Notes: generated from the sequence alone by a model not told the origin. Numbered from the stretch's first letter, positions 26,761-36,323 are shown. The stretch: DNA of 64,000 nt from Actinomycetota bacterium (GCA_947445525.1 CANFDS010000003.1:1-64000); one strand, 5' to 3'. Translations and numbers: made by a program.

Positions 26761-27853
26761 GCGCGATCAGCTCCCGCGCTATCTCGTCGGCCGCCTGGGG
26801 CCGCGCCAGCACCAGCATCGCGGCCCGCATCGCCGCCAGCCGGCCGGGGTCGCCGAGCAGCTCCCGGATCAGCGGCGGCACGCGCTCCAGCTCGGGCTGG
26901 GGGACGATGACGGCGCCGCCGCCGGCCTCGAAGTGGCGGGCGTTCTTCGTCTGGTGATCGCCGGTCGCGAAGGGGAAGGGAACAAGGATGGCGGGCTTTC
27001 CGGCGGCGGCGACCTCCCACACGGAGCCGCCCGAGCGGGCGACGACGAGGTCGCTTGCCGAGAGCGCGGCGCCGAAGTCGTTGGTGAACGCGACGAGCCG
27101 GTACCCGGCGCGGGCGACCCGGGGCTCGAGGGCGGCGTAGTCGCGCTCGCCGCACAGATGAAGCACTGCCGGGCCGTGCCCACCGCCGCCCGCTCTGCCC
27201 CCGCTCTCGGCGCCACCGAACTCCGCGACCACGAGCTCGTTGAGCGCCCGCGCGCCCTGGCCGCCACCGAACACCAGCAGCACCGGCCCCTCGGCCGGCA
27301 GCCCGAACAGCTCCCGCGCCGCGGCGGGATCCACCGGCCGCGACCGGGCCGGTACCGGCCGGCCCGTCACGCGCACCTTCGAGCCCGACACACCGTCGAC
27401 CGGGAGGGCCAGGAAGAGGCGCCGCGCGAACGGCAGCGCGAGCCGGTTCGCCAGCCCGAGATGCGCATCCGACTCGGTGAGGGCAGCCGGGATACGGCGC
27501 AGCGCGGCAGCCATCACCATCGGTCCGGCGACGTAGCCGCCGCCACCCAGCACGACGTCCGGCCGGCGTGCGGCGAGGATCCGTAGACACGCCAGCGGCG
27601 CCATGGCCGCCCGCCCGAGGGCGTACAGGAGCGGCAGGCCGGGCCGGCGCGGAAAGCCGGAGATCCGGAAGCTGTCAAAGGGGTAGCCGGCCTCAGGAGC
27701 GAGACGCGCTTCGACGCGATCCGGCGACCCGGCCCACGTCACTTGCACGCCGCGCTGCTGGAGCGCTTCGGCGATCGCCAGTGCCGGCAGGACGTGCCCT
27801 GCTGTCCCCCCGGCTGCGATCAGGCACCGCAGCTGTCTTTTCTGCAACGTCAT
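26750..27853 (-). CDS. murG: Lipid II synthase (UDP-GlcNAc transferase)
   Basis: 367 residues. The glycine-rich loop IAAGGTAGHVLPALA at residues 11-25 binds the diphospho-lipid, and VLGGGGYVAGP, VFGGGQGARALNE and ARSGGSVWEVAA are standard GT-B motifs. It adds GlcNAc to lipid I at the inner face of the membrane. Because the GGTAGH motif begins 13 codons in, the ATG at 27853 must be close to the true start. That means the gene truly overlaps the end of ftsW by about 160 bases. Confidence 0.96.
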   Translation of the reverse strand: MTLQKRQLRCLIAAGGTAGHVLPALAIAEALQQRGVQVTWAGSPDRVEARLAPEAGYPFDSFRISGFPRRPGLPLLYALGRAAMAPLACLRILAARRPDVVLGGGGYVAGPMVMAAALRRIPAALTESDAHLGLANRLALPFARRLFLALPVDGVSGSKVRVTGRPVPARSRPVDPAAARELFGLPAEGPVLLVFGGGQGARALNELVVAEFGGAESGGRAGGGGHGPAVLHLCGERDYAALEPRVARAGYRLVAFTNDFGAALSASDLVVARSGGSVWEVAAAGKPAILVPFPFATGDHQTKNARHFEAGGGAVIVPQPELERVPPLIRELLGDPGRLAAMRAAMLVLARPQAADEIARELIALAR

Positions 27854-28928
27854 GGCTCCTGGCGATGTTAAGGAGAACGCCCACGGCTGCGAGCGTCACG
27901 ATCAGTGCGGTGCCACCGTACGACACGAACGGCAGCGGGATGCCGGTGAGCGGCGCCAACCCCATCACGGCGGCCAGGTTGATCGCCGCCTGCCCGCAGA
28001 CGAGCACCGTCATACCGGCGGCGAGCCGCTTGCCGAACGGGTCGCGGCAGGCAAGCGCGATGCGGAAGCCCGCATAGCCGAAGAGGATGAAGCCGGCGAT
28101 GACGGCGACCGAGCCGACGAGCCCGAGCTCCTCGCCGATGATGGCGAAGATCATGTCGGTGTGCGACTCGGGCAGGTAGAAGATCTTCTGGACGCCGTTG
28201 CCGAGCCCGACGCCGAAGATGCCGCCGGAGCCGAGGCCGATCAGTGCCTGGACAGTCTGGAACCCTGCCCCCTGCGGGTCGGCCCACGGGTCGAGGAAGC
28301 TGAGGACGCGGGCGCGGCGGTACGGCTCGATCCAGACCACGACTGCCCCGATTGGCAGCGTCACGCCCATCGCCAGCGAGAGCGGTCGCAGCGGCGTCCC
28401 GGCGATGAGCAGCATGCCGGCGACCATCACAACCAGCGAGATTGTCGTGCCGAGGTCGGGCTGCGCGAGCAGCAGCACCGCGAAGAGCCCGATCAGCAGC
28501 CCCCACGGCCGGGCGAGCTCGCCGAGGGTCTGCGGCGGGCGCTGCCGGGCGAGCAGGCTGGCAGCCCAGATCGCCACGGCGAACTTCGCGAACTCCGAGG
28601 GCTGGAAGACGAGCGGGCCGAAGCCGATCCAGCGGCGTGCGCCGTTGATGACCGGCCCCAGGCCGAGCACGAGCAGCAACAGCAGCAGGCTGGCGCCGAT
28701 CAGCATCGGTGCGAGCTGGCGCAGCCGGCGGTAGTCGGTGCGGGCGAGGATCGCCAGCAGGGTAACGCCGATCGCCGCCCAGATCCCCTGGCGCATGAGG
28801 TAGTAGGTCGGGTTGCCGCTCGTGACGGTGGCCGAGCCGGAGGTGGCGCTGAACACCATCACCAGGCCGAAGGCGAGCAGTGCGAGCGTGACGAGGACGA
28901 GCAGGTTGGACTCGACGCGGGACTTCAC
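27693..28928 (-). CDS. ftsW: Septal SEDS glycosyltransferase FtsW
   Basis: 411 residues from a GTG (frame is open upstream, but homology starts at NLLVLVTLALLAFG). Ten membrane segments. SEDS motifs: GARRWIGFGPLVFQPSEFAK, VLLLAQPDLGT, PESHTDMIFAIIGEELGL and PLPFVSYGGTA. It polymerises glycan strands at the septum with FtsI. After the last membrane helix (LLNIARSHD) the frame continues for about 50 basic residues inside murG in another frame before a TGA. This is an unusual tail, probably the result of losing the original stop. Confidence 0.94.
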   Translation of the reverse strand: MKSRVESNLLVLVTLALLAFGLVMVFSATSGSATVTSGNPTYYLMRQGIWAAIGVTLLAILARTDYRRLRQLAPMLIGASLLLLLLVLGLGPVINGARRWIGFGPLVFQPSEFAKFAVAIWAASLLARQRPPQTLGELARPWGLLIGLFAVLLLAQPDLGTTISLVVMVAGMLLIAGTPLRPLSLAMGVTLPIGAVVVWIEPYRRARVLSFLDPWADPQGAGFQTVQALIGLGSGGIFGVGLGNGVQKIFYLPESHTDMIFAIIGEELGLVGSVAVIAGFILFGYAGFRIALACRDPFGKRLAAGMTVLVCGQAAINLAAVMGLAPLTGIPLPFVSYGGTALIVTLAAVGVLLNIARSHDVAEKTAAVPDRSRGDSRARPAGTGDRRSAPAARRASDVGRVAGSRRSASRS

Positions 28929-28983
28929 GGCCGGCCCTCGCGGGCCTTGCCCCGGACCGTGCCGAGCAGCTCTCGCCGGAGAA

Positions 28984-30198
28984 TCACCCGTCAAGGTTCG
29001 ACACGAGCCTGCGGTATTCCTCGCCGCGGTGCTCGAAGTTGTCGAACTGGTCGAAGCTCGCGCACGCCGGCGACAGCAGCACGACGTCGCCGGGGCGCGC
29101 GGCGGCAGCAGCGTGGGCGACCGCGACGGCCAGAGTGCCGGCACGCTCGTAGGTGGCCCCGGCACGGTCGAGCGCCGCCGCCAGCTCCTCGGTCGCCTCG
29201 CCGATCAGGTAGATGGCCCGCGCCCGGCCGCGCGTGTCCGCGGCCAGCTCGTCGAAGCTCTCTCCCTTCAGCGAGCCACCCAAAATCACCAGCAGCGGCG
29301 CCGCGAACGCGGCCAGGGCGCGGCGGGCGGCAGCAGTGTTCGTCGCTTTCGAGTCGTTCACGTAGCGCACGCCGGCGAGCTCGCGCACGGGCTCCAGCCG
29401 GTGCTGGACGCCAGGAAAGGTCAGCAGCGCCTCGGCGATCGCACTGTCCGGGATGCCTGCCGCCCGCGCCGCGGCGGTAGCAGCGGCGGCGTTCTCGCGG
29501 TTGTGGGCGCCGGGGATGAGCGGCTCGGCCGGCAGCGCGTCGGTGGCCGCGAACTCGCTGCGCCGCCCCTCACCCGGAACCGCAGCGAACCCGCGCGGGA
29601 CGACCGCCACGTCGGCAGGCCCCTGCGCCGCGAAGATGCGCAGCTTCGCTGTCCGGTACGCAGCGAGGGTGCCGTGCCGGTCGAGATGGTCGGGCTCGAG
29701 GTTCAGCAGCACGGCGATGCGCGGCCGGAACGACTCGACGTCCTCGAGCTGGAACGACGACGTCTCGCAGACGACCCAGGCCTCAGGAGCCGTCGCCTCC
29801 GGGTCGACGCTGGTGAGGGCGCGGCCGACGTTGCCGGCAACCTCCACGGGCAGGCCTGCGGCCCGGAAGATCGCGCCGAGCAGCTCCGTCGTCGTCGTCT
29901 TGCCGTTGGTGCCGGTCACGGCCACGAACGGCCGCGGAGCGAGCAGTCGGAAGCCGAGCTCCACCTCGCTCCAGACCGGCACGCCGCGTCGCCCGGCCTC
30001 GGCCACGAGCGCGTGCTCGCCCGGCACACCGGGGCTCTTGACGAGCAGCCCGGCGCCGTCCAGCAGCGCCGCGTCGTCGTCGGGCCCGAGCTTGCGGTCG
30101 ACGCGCACGACCTCGACGCCCCGCCGCTCGAGCGCCGCTGCAGCGGCCATGCCCGAGCGCGCCAGCCCCAGCACGACGACCCTCCGAGGCAGCTCCAT
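28984..30198 (-). CDS. murD: UDP-N-acetylmuramoyl-L-alanine--D-glutamate ligase
   Basis: 404 residues. N-terminal VVVLGLARSGMAAA, P-loop FVAVTGTNGKTTTTELL, EVAGNVGRAL, LNLEPDHLDRHGT and YVNDSKATNTAA are MurD signatures. It adds D-Glu to UDP-MurNAc-L-Ala. The ATG at 30198 shares a base with the mraY stop (TGATG), giving coupled translation. Confidence 0.96.
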   Translation of the reverse strand: MELPRRVVVLGLARSGMAAAAALERRGVEVVRVDRKLGPDDDAALLDGAGLLVKSPGVPGEHALVAEAGRRGVPVWSEVELGFRLLAPRPFVAVTGTNGKTTTTELLGAIFRAAGLPVEVAGNVGRALTSVDPEATAPEAWVVCETSSFQLEDVESFRPRIAVLLNLEPDHLDRHGTLAAYRTAKLRIFAAQGPADVAVVPRGFAAVPGEGRRSEFAATDALPAEPLIPGAHNRENAAAATAAARAAGIPDSAIAEALLTFPGVQHRLEPVRELAGVRYVNDSKATNTAAARRALAAFAAPLLVILGGSLKGESFDELAADTRGRARAIYLIGEATEELAAALDRAGATYERAGTLAVAVAHAAAAARPGDVVLLSPACASFDQFDNFEHRGEEYRRLVSNLDG

Positions 30199-31211
30199 CA
30201 GCCGCGGAAGAACTTGAAGTAGTAGCGGTAGTACAGCGCGAAGCCGCCCGCGCAGAGGATCGCCGCGATGATCCAGAAGCGCACCATGATCTTCGTCTCC
30301 GACCACGACTTCATCTCGAAGTGGTGGTGAATCGGCGCCATCAGGAACACCCGTTTGCCGTAGCGCTTGAACGAGGCGACCTGGATGATCACCGAGAGCG
30401 CCTCGATCAGGAAGATGCCCCCGATGAACAGCAGCAGCACCTCCGTCTTCATGACGATTGCGAAGCCGGCGAGCGCCCCGCCCAGGGCCATCGAGCCGGT
30501 GTCCCCCATGAAGACCTCGGCCGGAAAGGCGTTGAACCAGATGAAGCCGACGATGCCGCCGATCAGCGCTGCGCAGAGGATGGCCAGGTCGAGGTAGAGC
30601 TGGTTTCGGCTGCCGGGCGGCCCCGAGCGGATGTACGCGATCACGATCATCGAGAGAAAGGTGAAGAGGGCGATCACGCCGGTACCGCCCGCGAGGCCGT
30701 CGAGGCCGTCGGTCAGGTTCACCCCGTTGGCGGCGCCCGCGATGATCAGAAAGAGGAAGGGGTACCAGCCGTACGAGAGCGGCAGCGAGACGTCGGCGAT
30801 CGGGATGTAGACCGAGGTCGAGAAGCCACGGTGCTGGAGGACGATCGAGACGACCACCGTGATCAGGGCGAGCAGCAGGAGCTTCCAGCGGCCGGAGAGG
30901 CCGAGCGAACGGCGCTTCGTCAGCTTTGCCCAGTCGTCGACGAAGCCGATCGCAGCGCAGCCCATCGTGATGAAGAGGACGAGCAGCGCGTTCGTCGTGT
31001 AGCGGTTGAGCGCAAGGAAGGGGATGATGGCCGCCACCAGGAAGAGCAGACCGCCCATCGTCGGCGTGCCCTGCTTGGCCCGGTGGTGCTGTGGCCCGTC
31101 CTCGCGGATCGGCTGCCCGAAGGTGTTCGTGCGCAGGAACTCGATGAACTTCGGGCCCGCGGCGATCGAGATCGCGAGCGCGATGAGTGCAGAGACGACG
31201 ATCCTAACCAT
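30198..31211 (-). CDS. mraY: Phospho-MurNAc-pentapeptide translocase (lipid I synthase)
   Basis: 337 residues, ten membrane segments. Motifs: HRAKQGTPTMGGLLF, GFVDDWAKL (Asp-rich), GANGVNLTDGLDGLAGG-like (AANGVNLTDGLDGLAGG), FPAEVFMGDTGS and MAPIHHHFE. It transfers phospho-MurNAc-pentapeptide to undecaprenyl phosphate. It sits between murF and murD as in most bacteria. Confidence 0.97.
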   Translation of the reverse strand: MVRIVVSALIALAISIAAGPKFIEFLRTNTFGQPIREDGPQHHRAKQGTPTMGGLLFLVAAIIPFLALNRYTTNALLVLFITMGCAAIGFVDDWAKLTKRRSLGLSGRWKLLLLALITVVVSIVLQHRGFSTSVYIPIADVSLPLSYGWYPFLFLIIAGAANGVNLTDGLDGLAGGTGVIALFTFLSMIVIAYIRSGPPGSRNQLYLDLAILCAALIGGIVGFIWFNAFPAEVFMGDTGSMALGGALAGFAIVMKTEVLLLFIGGIFLIEALSVIIQVASFKRYGKRVFLMAPIHHHFEMKSWSETKIMVRFWIIAAILCAGGFALYYRYYFKFFRG

Positions 31212-31224
31212 CGTGCCTAGGTTC

Positions 31225-32514
31225 TCAGACGGCTCGGAGGGCGTCGGCCACGCGCTCCAGCCCCATCGACCGTGACGCCTTCACGAGCACGTGGTCGCCG
31301 GGCCGGAGAGACGTACGGGCGAGGGCGATCGCGGCGTCGGCGTCGGGCGCCCAGGCACCCGGCGGCCCCTCGTCGAGGTAGTGCCGGCCCAGCTCGCCGA
31401 CGGCGACCAGCTCGTCGACGCCGAGCTCACGCGCGATCCGCCCGAGCTCACGGTGCAGCTGCGGCCCCGTCGGGCCGAGCTCGGCCATCGTGCCGAGGAT
31501 GGCGACGCGCCGACGGCCGTGCGCCCGTCGCGCCTGGTGCTCGAGCGCGGCGCGCAGCGAGCCGGGATTGGCGTTGTAGGCATCGTTGACGAGGACACCG
31601 CCGCCGGCGAGCGGATACTCCTCGCCGCGCCAGGCCGCCAGCACGAGCCGCGAGGCGCCCTCGGCCGCCCGGTCGAGTGGCAGGCCGAGCGCGTCGTAGG
31701 CGACGAGCGCGGCCAGCGCGTTCTGGGCCTGGTGCATAGACGTAAAGCTCCAGTCGAGGGTGAGCCTTTGGCCGGCCAGGTCGAAGGTCACGCGACTGCC
31801 CCCGGCGGACTCCTCGAGCTCGACCACCCGATAGGCCGCGCCCGGTCCGGTGCGACGCAGCTCGATGTCGTCGCGCTGCAGCCATGGCTCGAGCTCGCGC
31901 ACGCCGTCGGGCACGACCGCGATGCCTCCCGGCACGAGCCCGGCGACGATCTCTGCCTTGGCGCGGGCAACGTTCCCGAGCGAGCCGAGCAGCTCGAGGT
32001 GCGCCGGTGCGATCGACGTGATGACCGCCACGTCCGGCGCAGCGATGGAGCAGAGCGAGGCGATCTGGCCCAACCCGCGCATCGCCAGCTCGAGCACGAC
32101 GAGCTCGGTGTCCGGCTCGACACGACAGAGGGTGAGCGGCACGCCGATCTCGTTGTTGAAGCTGTTCTCGGCCGCGACGGTGCGGCGGACAGGCCCGCAG
32201 AGGGCCGCCAGGATGTCCTTCGTCGAGGTCTTGCCGTTGGAGCCGGTGATTCCGACGACGCGCGCCCTGGAGCGAGCGCGCACGGCACGGCCGAGCGCCG
32301 CCAGGGCCTCGTGCTCATCGTCCGGGAGCAGGGTAGCTGCGGCCCCGGCGGCGAGCGCCTGGCCGCGGAACTCCACACCCCTGCCGATCGCGACGAAGAG
32401 GTAGCCAGGCCGCACCGCGCGCGAGTCGATCGTCACCCCCGCGACCGACGTGGCCCCGGCGGCAGCGTCGATCACGCCGAGGCCGACAAGTTCGGCGAGC
32501 GGCAGCGGGATCAC
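31225..32514 (-). CDS. murF: UDP-MurNAc-tripeptide--D-alanyl-D-alanine ligase
   Basis: 429 residues. N-terminal substrate domain (TIDSRAVRPGYLFVAI), P-loop VVGITGSNGKTSTKDIL, NNEIGVPLTL, GGVLVNDAYNANPGSL and VAILGTMAELG. It adds D-Ala-D-Ala. Its start overlaps the murE end by 4 bases. Since ddl is not in this cluster, the dipeptide must be made from elsewhere in the genome. Confidence 0.96.
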   Translation of the reverse strand: MIPLPLAELVGLGVIDAAAGATSVAGVTIDSRAVRPGYLFVAIGRGVEFRGQALAAGAAATLLPDDEHEALAALGRAVRARSRARVVGITGSNGKTSTKDILAALCGPVRRTVAAENSFNNEIGVPLTLCRVEPDTELVVLELAMRGLGQIASLCSIAAPDVAVITSIAPAHLELLGSLGNVARAKAEIVAGLVPGGIAVVPDGVRELEPWLQRDDIELRRTGPGAAYRVVELEESAGGSRVTFDLAGQRLTLDWSFTSMHQAQNALAALVAYDALGLPLDRAAEGASRLVLAAWRGEEYPLAGGGVLVNDAYNANPGSLRAALEHQARRAHGRRRVAILGTMAELGPTGPQLHRELGRIARELGVDELVAVGELGRHYLDEGPPGAWAPDADAAIALARTSLRPGDHVLVKASRSMGLERVADALRAV

Positions 32515-34031
32515 GGCGTCGCTCCTGCCGGGCAGCCTGCAGCGCCACCACCGGCCGCGCCACCACGCGACACTCCCCGGCCCAGCGCCCGCAGGGCCTC
32601 CGCCGCGACCACACGGTCGTCGAACGCGTGCGTCACCCCCGCCACCTCCTGCCCCTGCTCGTGGCCCTTGCCCGCAATCACGACGATGTCGCCCGCCCGC
32701 GCCTGCCCGACAGCCCGGGCGATCGCAGCGCTCCTTTCACTCTCGACCTCTACCTCAGCTATAGATCCGTCCACCACCTCGGCGATGATCGACTCCGGCC
32801 GCTCGCTGCGCGGGTTGTCGGAGGTGACGATGGCGATGTCGGCCTGCTGGCTCGCAATCCGCCCCATCTCGGGCCGCTTGCCGCGATCGCGATCGCCACC
32901 GGCACCGAAGACGGCGATCACCCGGCCACCGGTCGCCCGCGCCAGCTCCCGCGCCGTGAGCAGCACGTTCTCGAGACCAGCCGGCGTGTGCGCATAGTCG
33001 ACGACTACAGTAAAGGGCTGCCCCTCGTCGACCGCCTCGAAGCGGCCGGGCACCCCGGGCAGTGCCGCGATGCCCACCGAGATCGCCTCGGCCGGCAGCC
33101 CGAGCAGCAGGCTCACTGCAACGGCGCCGAGCACGTTCTCAACGTTGAAGCGGCCACGGAGACGGCTCTCGACATGCACGCCGCCCGCGGTGAAGCGGGC
33201 GCCCGCCCCATCGAGCTGCAGGCCCTCGGGCCGCACGTCGGCGTCGTCGGCAAAGCCGAAGGTGAGGAGCGGTGCCTCCCCGCGGGCACGGAGCTCACCG
33301 GCGAGCCTCCGCCCCCACGGATCAGCGCTGTTGACGGCCGCGGGCGGCGGCGCGGCGGCAGCAGGGACGAACAGGAGCCGCTTCGCCTCGAAGTACCGCT
33401 CCATCGTGCCGTGGAAGTCGAGATGATCCTGGGTGAGGTTCGTGAAGGCCAGCGCGGCGAAGCGGGTGCCGTCGAGGCGGTGGAGCGCTGCAGCGATCGA
33501 CGACGCCTCCATCGCGCAGGCCTGGTCGCCGGCCGCGAGCATGTCGCGGAACGCGCGCTGGAGATCGATCGCCTCGGGCGTCGTCCGCGCCAGCGGCCGC
33601 ACCTCGCCGCCGACCCGGCTCTCGACGGTACCGAGCAGTCCTGTCTGCAGCCCGGCGGCCCCGAGGATCGAGGCGAGCAGGTACGCCGTCGTCGTCTTGC
33701 CGTTCGTCCCGGTGACGCCGGCGACCCGGAGCTCGCGCGTCGGCTCGCCGAAGAACGCAGCCGCCGCCACGGCCATCGCCCGGCGGGCATCTGCCACCAG
33801 GAGCTGGGGCACGGGCAGCGGCAGCGGCCGCTCGCAGACGAGCGCCACGGCGCCGGCAGCCACTGCCTCGGCCGCGAAGTCGTGCCCGTCGTGCCGGAGG
33901 CCGGGGACGCAGAAGAAGAGCGCGCCGGGCCGCACTGCGCGGCCGTCGTAGGCGAGGTCGCGCACACCGACCGAGGCGCGCTTGACGACGCCGGTCGGAG
34001 CGAGCGCCGTGATCAGCCGCTCCAGGTTCAT
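32511..34031 (-). CDS. murE: UDP-MurNAc-L-Ala-D-Glu--meso-diaminopimelate ligase
   Basis: 506 residues. YDGRAVRPGALFFCVPG at the substrate domain, P-loop VAGVTGTNGKTTTAYL, FTNLTQDHLDFHGTM, and near the C-terminus VTSDNPRSERPE. The DNPR motif is the known marker for meso-diaminopimelate rather than L-Lys, so the wall is probably of the DAP type. The ATG at 34031 fits the family N-terminus. Next gene upstream is ftsI, 52 bases away. Confidence 0.96.
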   Translation of the reverse strand: MNLERLITALAPTGVVKRASVGVRDLAYDGRAVRPGALFFCVPGLRHDGHDFAAEAVAAGAVALVCERPLPLPVPQLLVADARRAMAVAAAAFFGEPTRELRVAGVTGTNGKTTTAYLLASILGAAGLQTGLLGTVESRVGGEVRPLARTTPEAIDLQRAFRDMLAAGDQACAMEASSIAAALHRLDGTRFAALAFTNLTQDHLDFHGTMERYFEAKRLLFVPAAAAPPPAAVNSADPWGRRLAGELRARGEAPLLTFGFADDADVRPEGLQLDGAGARFTAGGVHVESRLRGRFNVENVLGAVAVSLLLGLPAEAISVGIAALPGVPGRFEAVDEGQPFTVVVDYAHTPAGLENVLLTARELARATGGRVIAVFGAGGDRDRGKRPEMGRIASQQADIAIVTSDNPRSERPESIIAEVVDGSIAEVEVESERSAAIARAVGQARAGDIVVIAGKGHEQGQEVAGVTHAFDDRVVAAEALRALGRGVSRGGAAGGGAAGCPAGATP

Positions 34032-34083
34032 CCGGAAGCGAGTCTAGCCGTGGCTGCCGCAGGAGGCGGGCAGCGGATGGCCG

Positions 34084-35694
34084 TCAGCCGGCGGTAGCGG
34101 CGGGTGCGGTTGCCGGCGCGGGCGGGGCCACCGGTGCGTCCGGTTGCACCTCGTAGTACTGCAGCGCGAAGCGGGAGATCTGCTGGAAGGCGGGCGCGGC
34201 GACGACCGAGCCAAAGATCGCTCCCTGCGGCTCGTCCACCATCACCAGCACGACGAAGCGCGGCTTCGATGCCGGCACGAAGCCGACGAACGACGCCACG
34301 TACTTGCCCTCGGCGTAGCCGCCGCGCGGGTCGGGCTTCTCGGCGGTGCCTGTCTTGCCGGCGACGAGGTAGCCAGGGATGGCCGCGGACTTGCCGGTGC
34401 CCTCGCTAACGACGTTTGTCAGCATGCCGACGACCTCATGGGCGAGCGGCGCCGAGACGACACGCGTCTTCTCGACTTTCGTGGGCGTGCCGCCGATGCT
34501 CTGCACCAGGCGCGGCGTGATGCGTATGCCGCCGTTGGCGATCGTCGCGTACGCGGTCGCCATCTGCAGCGGCGTAACGGCGATGCCCTGGCCGATCGGC
34601 ACGTTGCCGATGGTGGAGCCCGACCAGTCCGCCTTCGGCAGCAGGATGCCGGGGCTCTCGCCGGGGAAGTCGATGCCGGTGACCTTGCCAAAGCCGAAGC
34701 GGTCGATCCAGGACGACAGCCGATCCTTGCCGAGCTTCTCGGCCAGCGTGATGACGCCGACGTTCGACGAGCGGGCGAGGATGTCGCGCACGGAGAACCA
34801 CTCGGTGGGGCGCTCCTCGGCGTCGTGGACGACCCGGTCGGCAACCTGGATCTCGTACGGCAGGTTGAACTTCGTCGCCGGGGTGACGAGCCGGTCGCCG
34901 AGGGCGCCGGTGATGGTCACGAGCTTGAAGGTCGAGCCCGGCTCGTAGGTGTCCGTGACGGCGCGGTTGCGCTGTCGCGCCGGCCCAGCCTGCGGGTACC
35001 GGTTGGCGTCGAAGCCCGGCGCATTGGCCATCGCCAGCACCTCGCCGGTGCGCGGGTCGAGCACGACGGCCGCGGCGGACTTCGCGTGCCACTCCTTCAC
35101 CGTGGCGCGCAGGACAGCCTCGGTCTGGGCCTGGATGGTGTGGTCGATCGAGAGCACGACGCTCTGCCCCTGGCGCTCCGGCACCGAGCGGACGACGTCG
35201 AGCGTCGTGCCATGGGGATCCCGGATGACGGTCTGGCTTCCCGGATGCCCGACCAGGATCTGGTCGAGCGACACCTCGACGCCTGCGAGCCCGCGGTTGT
35301 CGAGGCCCGCGAAGCCGAGCACGTGGGCGGCGACGTTCCGCTGCGGATACGAGCGCCGCTCCTCGGCGTAAGACCCGAGTCCGGCCAGCTTCTTCTTCTC
35401 GAGCTGCGCCGCCTTGATCGGATCGGCCTGGCGAGCGACGTAGACGAAGTGGCTGGCCTTGCTCTGCAACGCCTTGTAGAGCCGGTTCGGGTCGACCCCG
35501 AGCGCCTCCTGGGCCGCGATCGCGACGGCTCGCGCATCCTTGACCTGGCGCGGATCGGCGTACACCGTGGTCGCCTGCTCGCCGATCGCGAGCTCGACAC
35601 CGTTGCGGTCGAAGATGGTACCGCGGCCGGCAGGAATGACAACGGTCTGCGTGTGCTGCTGGGTCGCTATCGCCTTGAGCGAGGGCCCACGCAC
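34084..35694 (-). CDS. ftsI: Septal transpeptidase FtsI / class B penicillin-binding protein (N-terminus without canonical start)
   Basis: 536 residues from the only usable GTG (35694). Transpeptidase motifs: EPGSTFKLVTI (SxxK), ARSSNVGV (SxN) and AGKTGTAEK (KTG). The pedestal region RGTIFDRNGVELA and SYPQRNVAAHVLG are typical. There is no PASTA domain. In the same frame upstream lies an excellent N-terminus, AKLVNRRIRLLLFVFVALFV and GRAFWLQAV, i.e. the basic tail and membrane anchor. Between the ftsL stop (35868) and 35694 this frame has no ATG, GTG, TTG or CTG. Starting at 35694 would give an unanchored protein, so the true start is unresolved. Confidence 0.9.
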   Translation of the reverse strand: MRGPSLKAIATQQHTQTVVIPAGRGTIFDRNGVELAIGEQATTVYADPRQVKDARAVAIAAQEALGVDPNRLYKALQSKASHFVYVARQADPIKAAQLEKKKLAGLGSYAEERRSYPQRNVAAHVLGFAGLDNRGLAGVEVSLDQILVGHPGSQTVIRDPHGTTLDVVRSVPERQGQSVVLSIDHTIQAQTEAVLRATVKEWHAKSAAAVVLDPRTGEVLAMANAPGFDANRYPQAGPARQRNRAVTDTYEPGSTFKLVTITGALGDRLVTPATKFNLPYEIQVADRVVHDAEERPTEWFSVRDILARSSNVGVITLAEKLGKDRLSSWIDRFGFGKVTGIDFPGESPGILLPKADWSGSTIGNVPIGQGIAVTPLQMATAYATIANGGIRITPRLVQSIGGTPTKVEKTRVVSAPLAHEVVGMLTNVVSEGTGKSAAIPGYLVAGKTGTAEKPDPRGGYAEGKYVASFVGFVPASKPRFVVLVMVDEPQGAIFGSVVAAPAFQQISRFALQYYEVQPDAPVAPPAPATAPAATAG

Positions 35695-35867
35695 CGCCTG
35701 CAGCCAGAAGGCGCGACCCAGCGCGACGACGAAGAGCGCGACGAAGACGAAGAGGAGGAGCCTGATCCGGCGGTTGACGAGCTTCGCAGACGCGACGCCC
35801 CCGCGCTGGCTGCGCCGGCGACGGACGGGTGCGGTTCGGGCTGCCGGCCCGGCTGCGCCCGCGCGGG

Positions 35868-36323
35868 CTACTTCGCACTCCGGAGGTCGAGGAACGTCGT
35901 CTCCTGCGCCGATGCCGGCACGAGGCCGAACGAGCGCTGGGCAAGCCCTTCGATGCGCGATGCGGCCACCGCGGCGGACACCCGCGAGGCAAGGCTCGCG
36001 TTCTCGGCCCGTAGCCGCGTACGCTCCCGGGTCGCCTGGTCGAGCTGGACGTTCTGGCGCAGCGCGACGACGCTTACCGCGACGACGCCCGTCAGCAGCA
36101 GGCCCGCGACGCCGATCCAGAACACGCCGAAGCTGAGGCGTCGCTGCTGCTGGGCCCCGGCACGCGCCTGCGGGCGTGCAACGGCCGTCGAGCGGGTGCG
36201 CTCCGCCGGGGTTGTGGGGCGCGCCTGACCGGGCGGGTGGGCCTTGGGGCGCGGCTGGCGCGGCAGCTGCGCCGGTGCGGCAGCGGCGGATGCCCGACTC
36301 GCGGCACGGGCAGCAGGGCTCAT
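35868..36323 (-). CDS. ftsL: FtsL-like septum protein
   Basis: 151 residues. A long Pro/Ala/Arg/Gln-rich cytoplasmic head (residues 1-65) is followed by one membrane helix (FWIGVAGLLLTGVVAVSVVA). Then comes a short coiled coil NVQLDQATRERTRLRAENAS with leucine-type spacing, and an FGLVPASAQET end. Size, topology and place between rsmH and ftsI identify FtsL/FtsB-type function rather than sequence identity. The ATG overlaps the rsmH stop (ATGA). Confidence 0.8.
   Translation of the reverse strand: MSPAARAASRASAAAAPAQLPRQPRPKAHPPGQARPTTPAERTRSTAVARPQARAGAQQQRRLSFGVFWIGVAGLLLTGVVAVSVVALRQNVQLDQATRERTRLRAENASLASRVSAAVAASRIEGLAQRSFGLVPASAQETTFLDLRSAK

Noticed and set aside
35868-36120. ftsL-ftsI fusion by frameshift at the ftsL stop
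   Set aside because: No slippery heptamer is visible at the junction (GCGAAGTAG), and ftsL ends where such proteins normally end. I kept it only as one option for the missing ftsI start.
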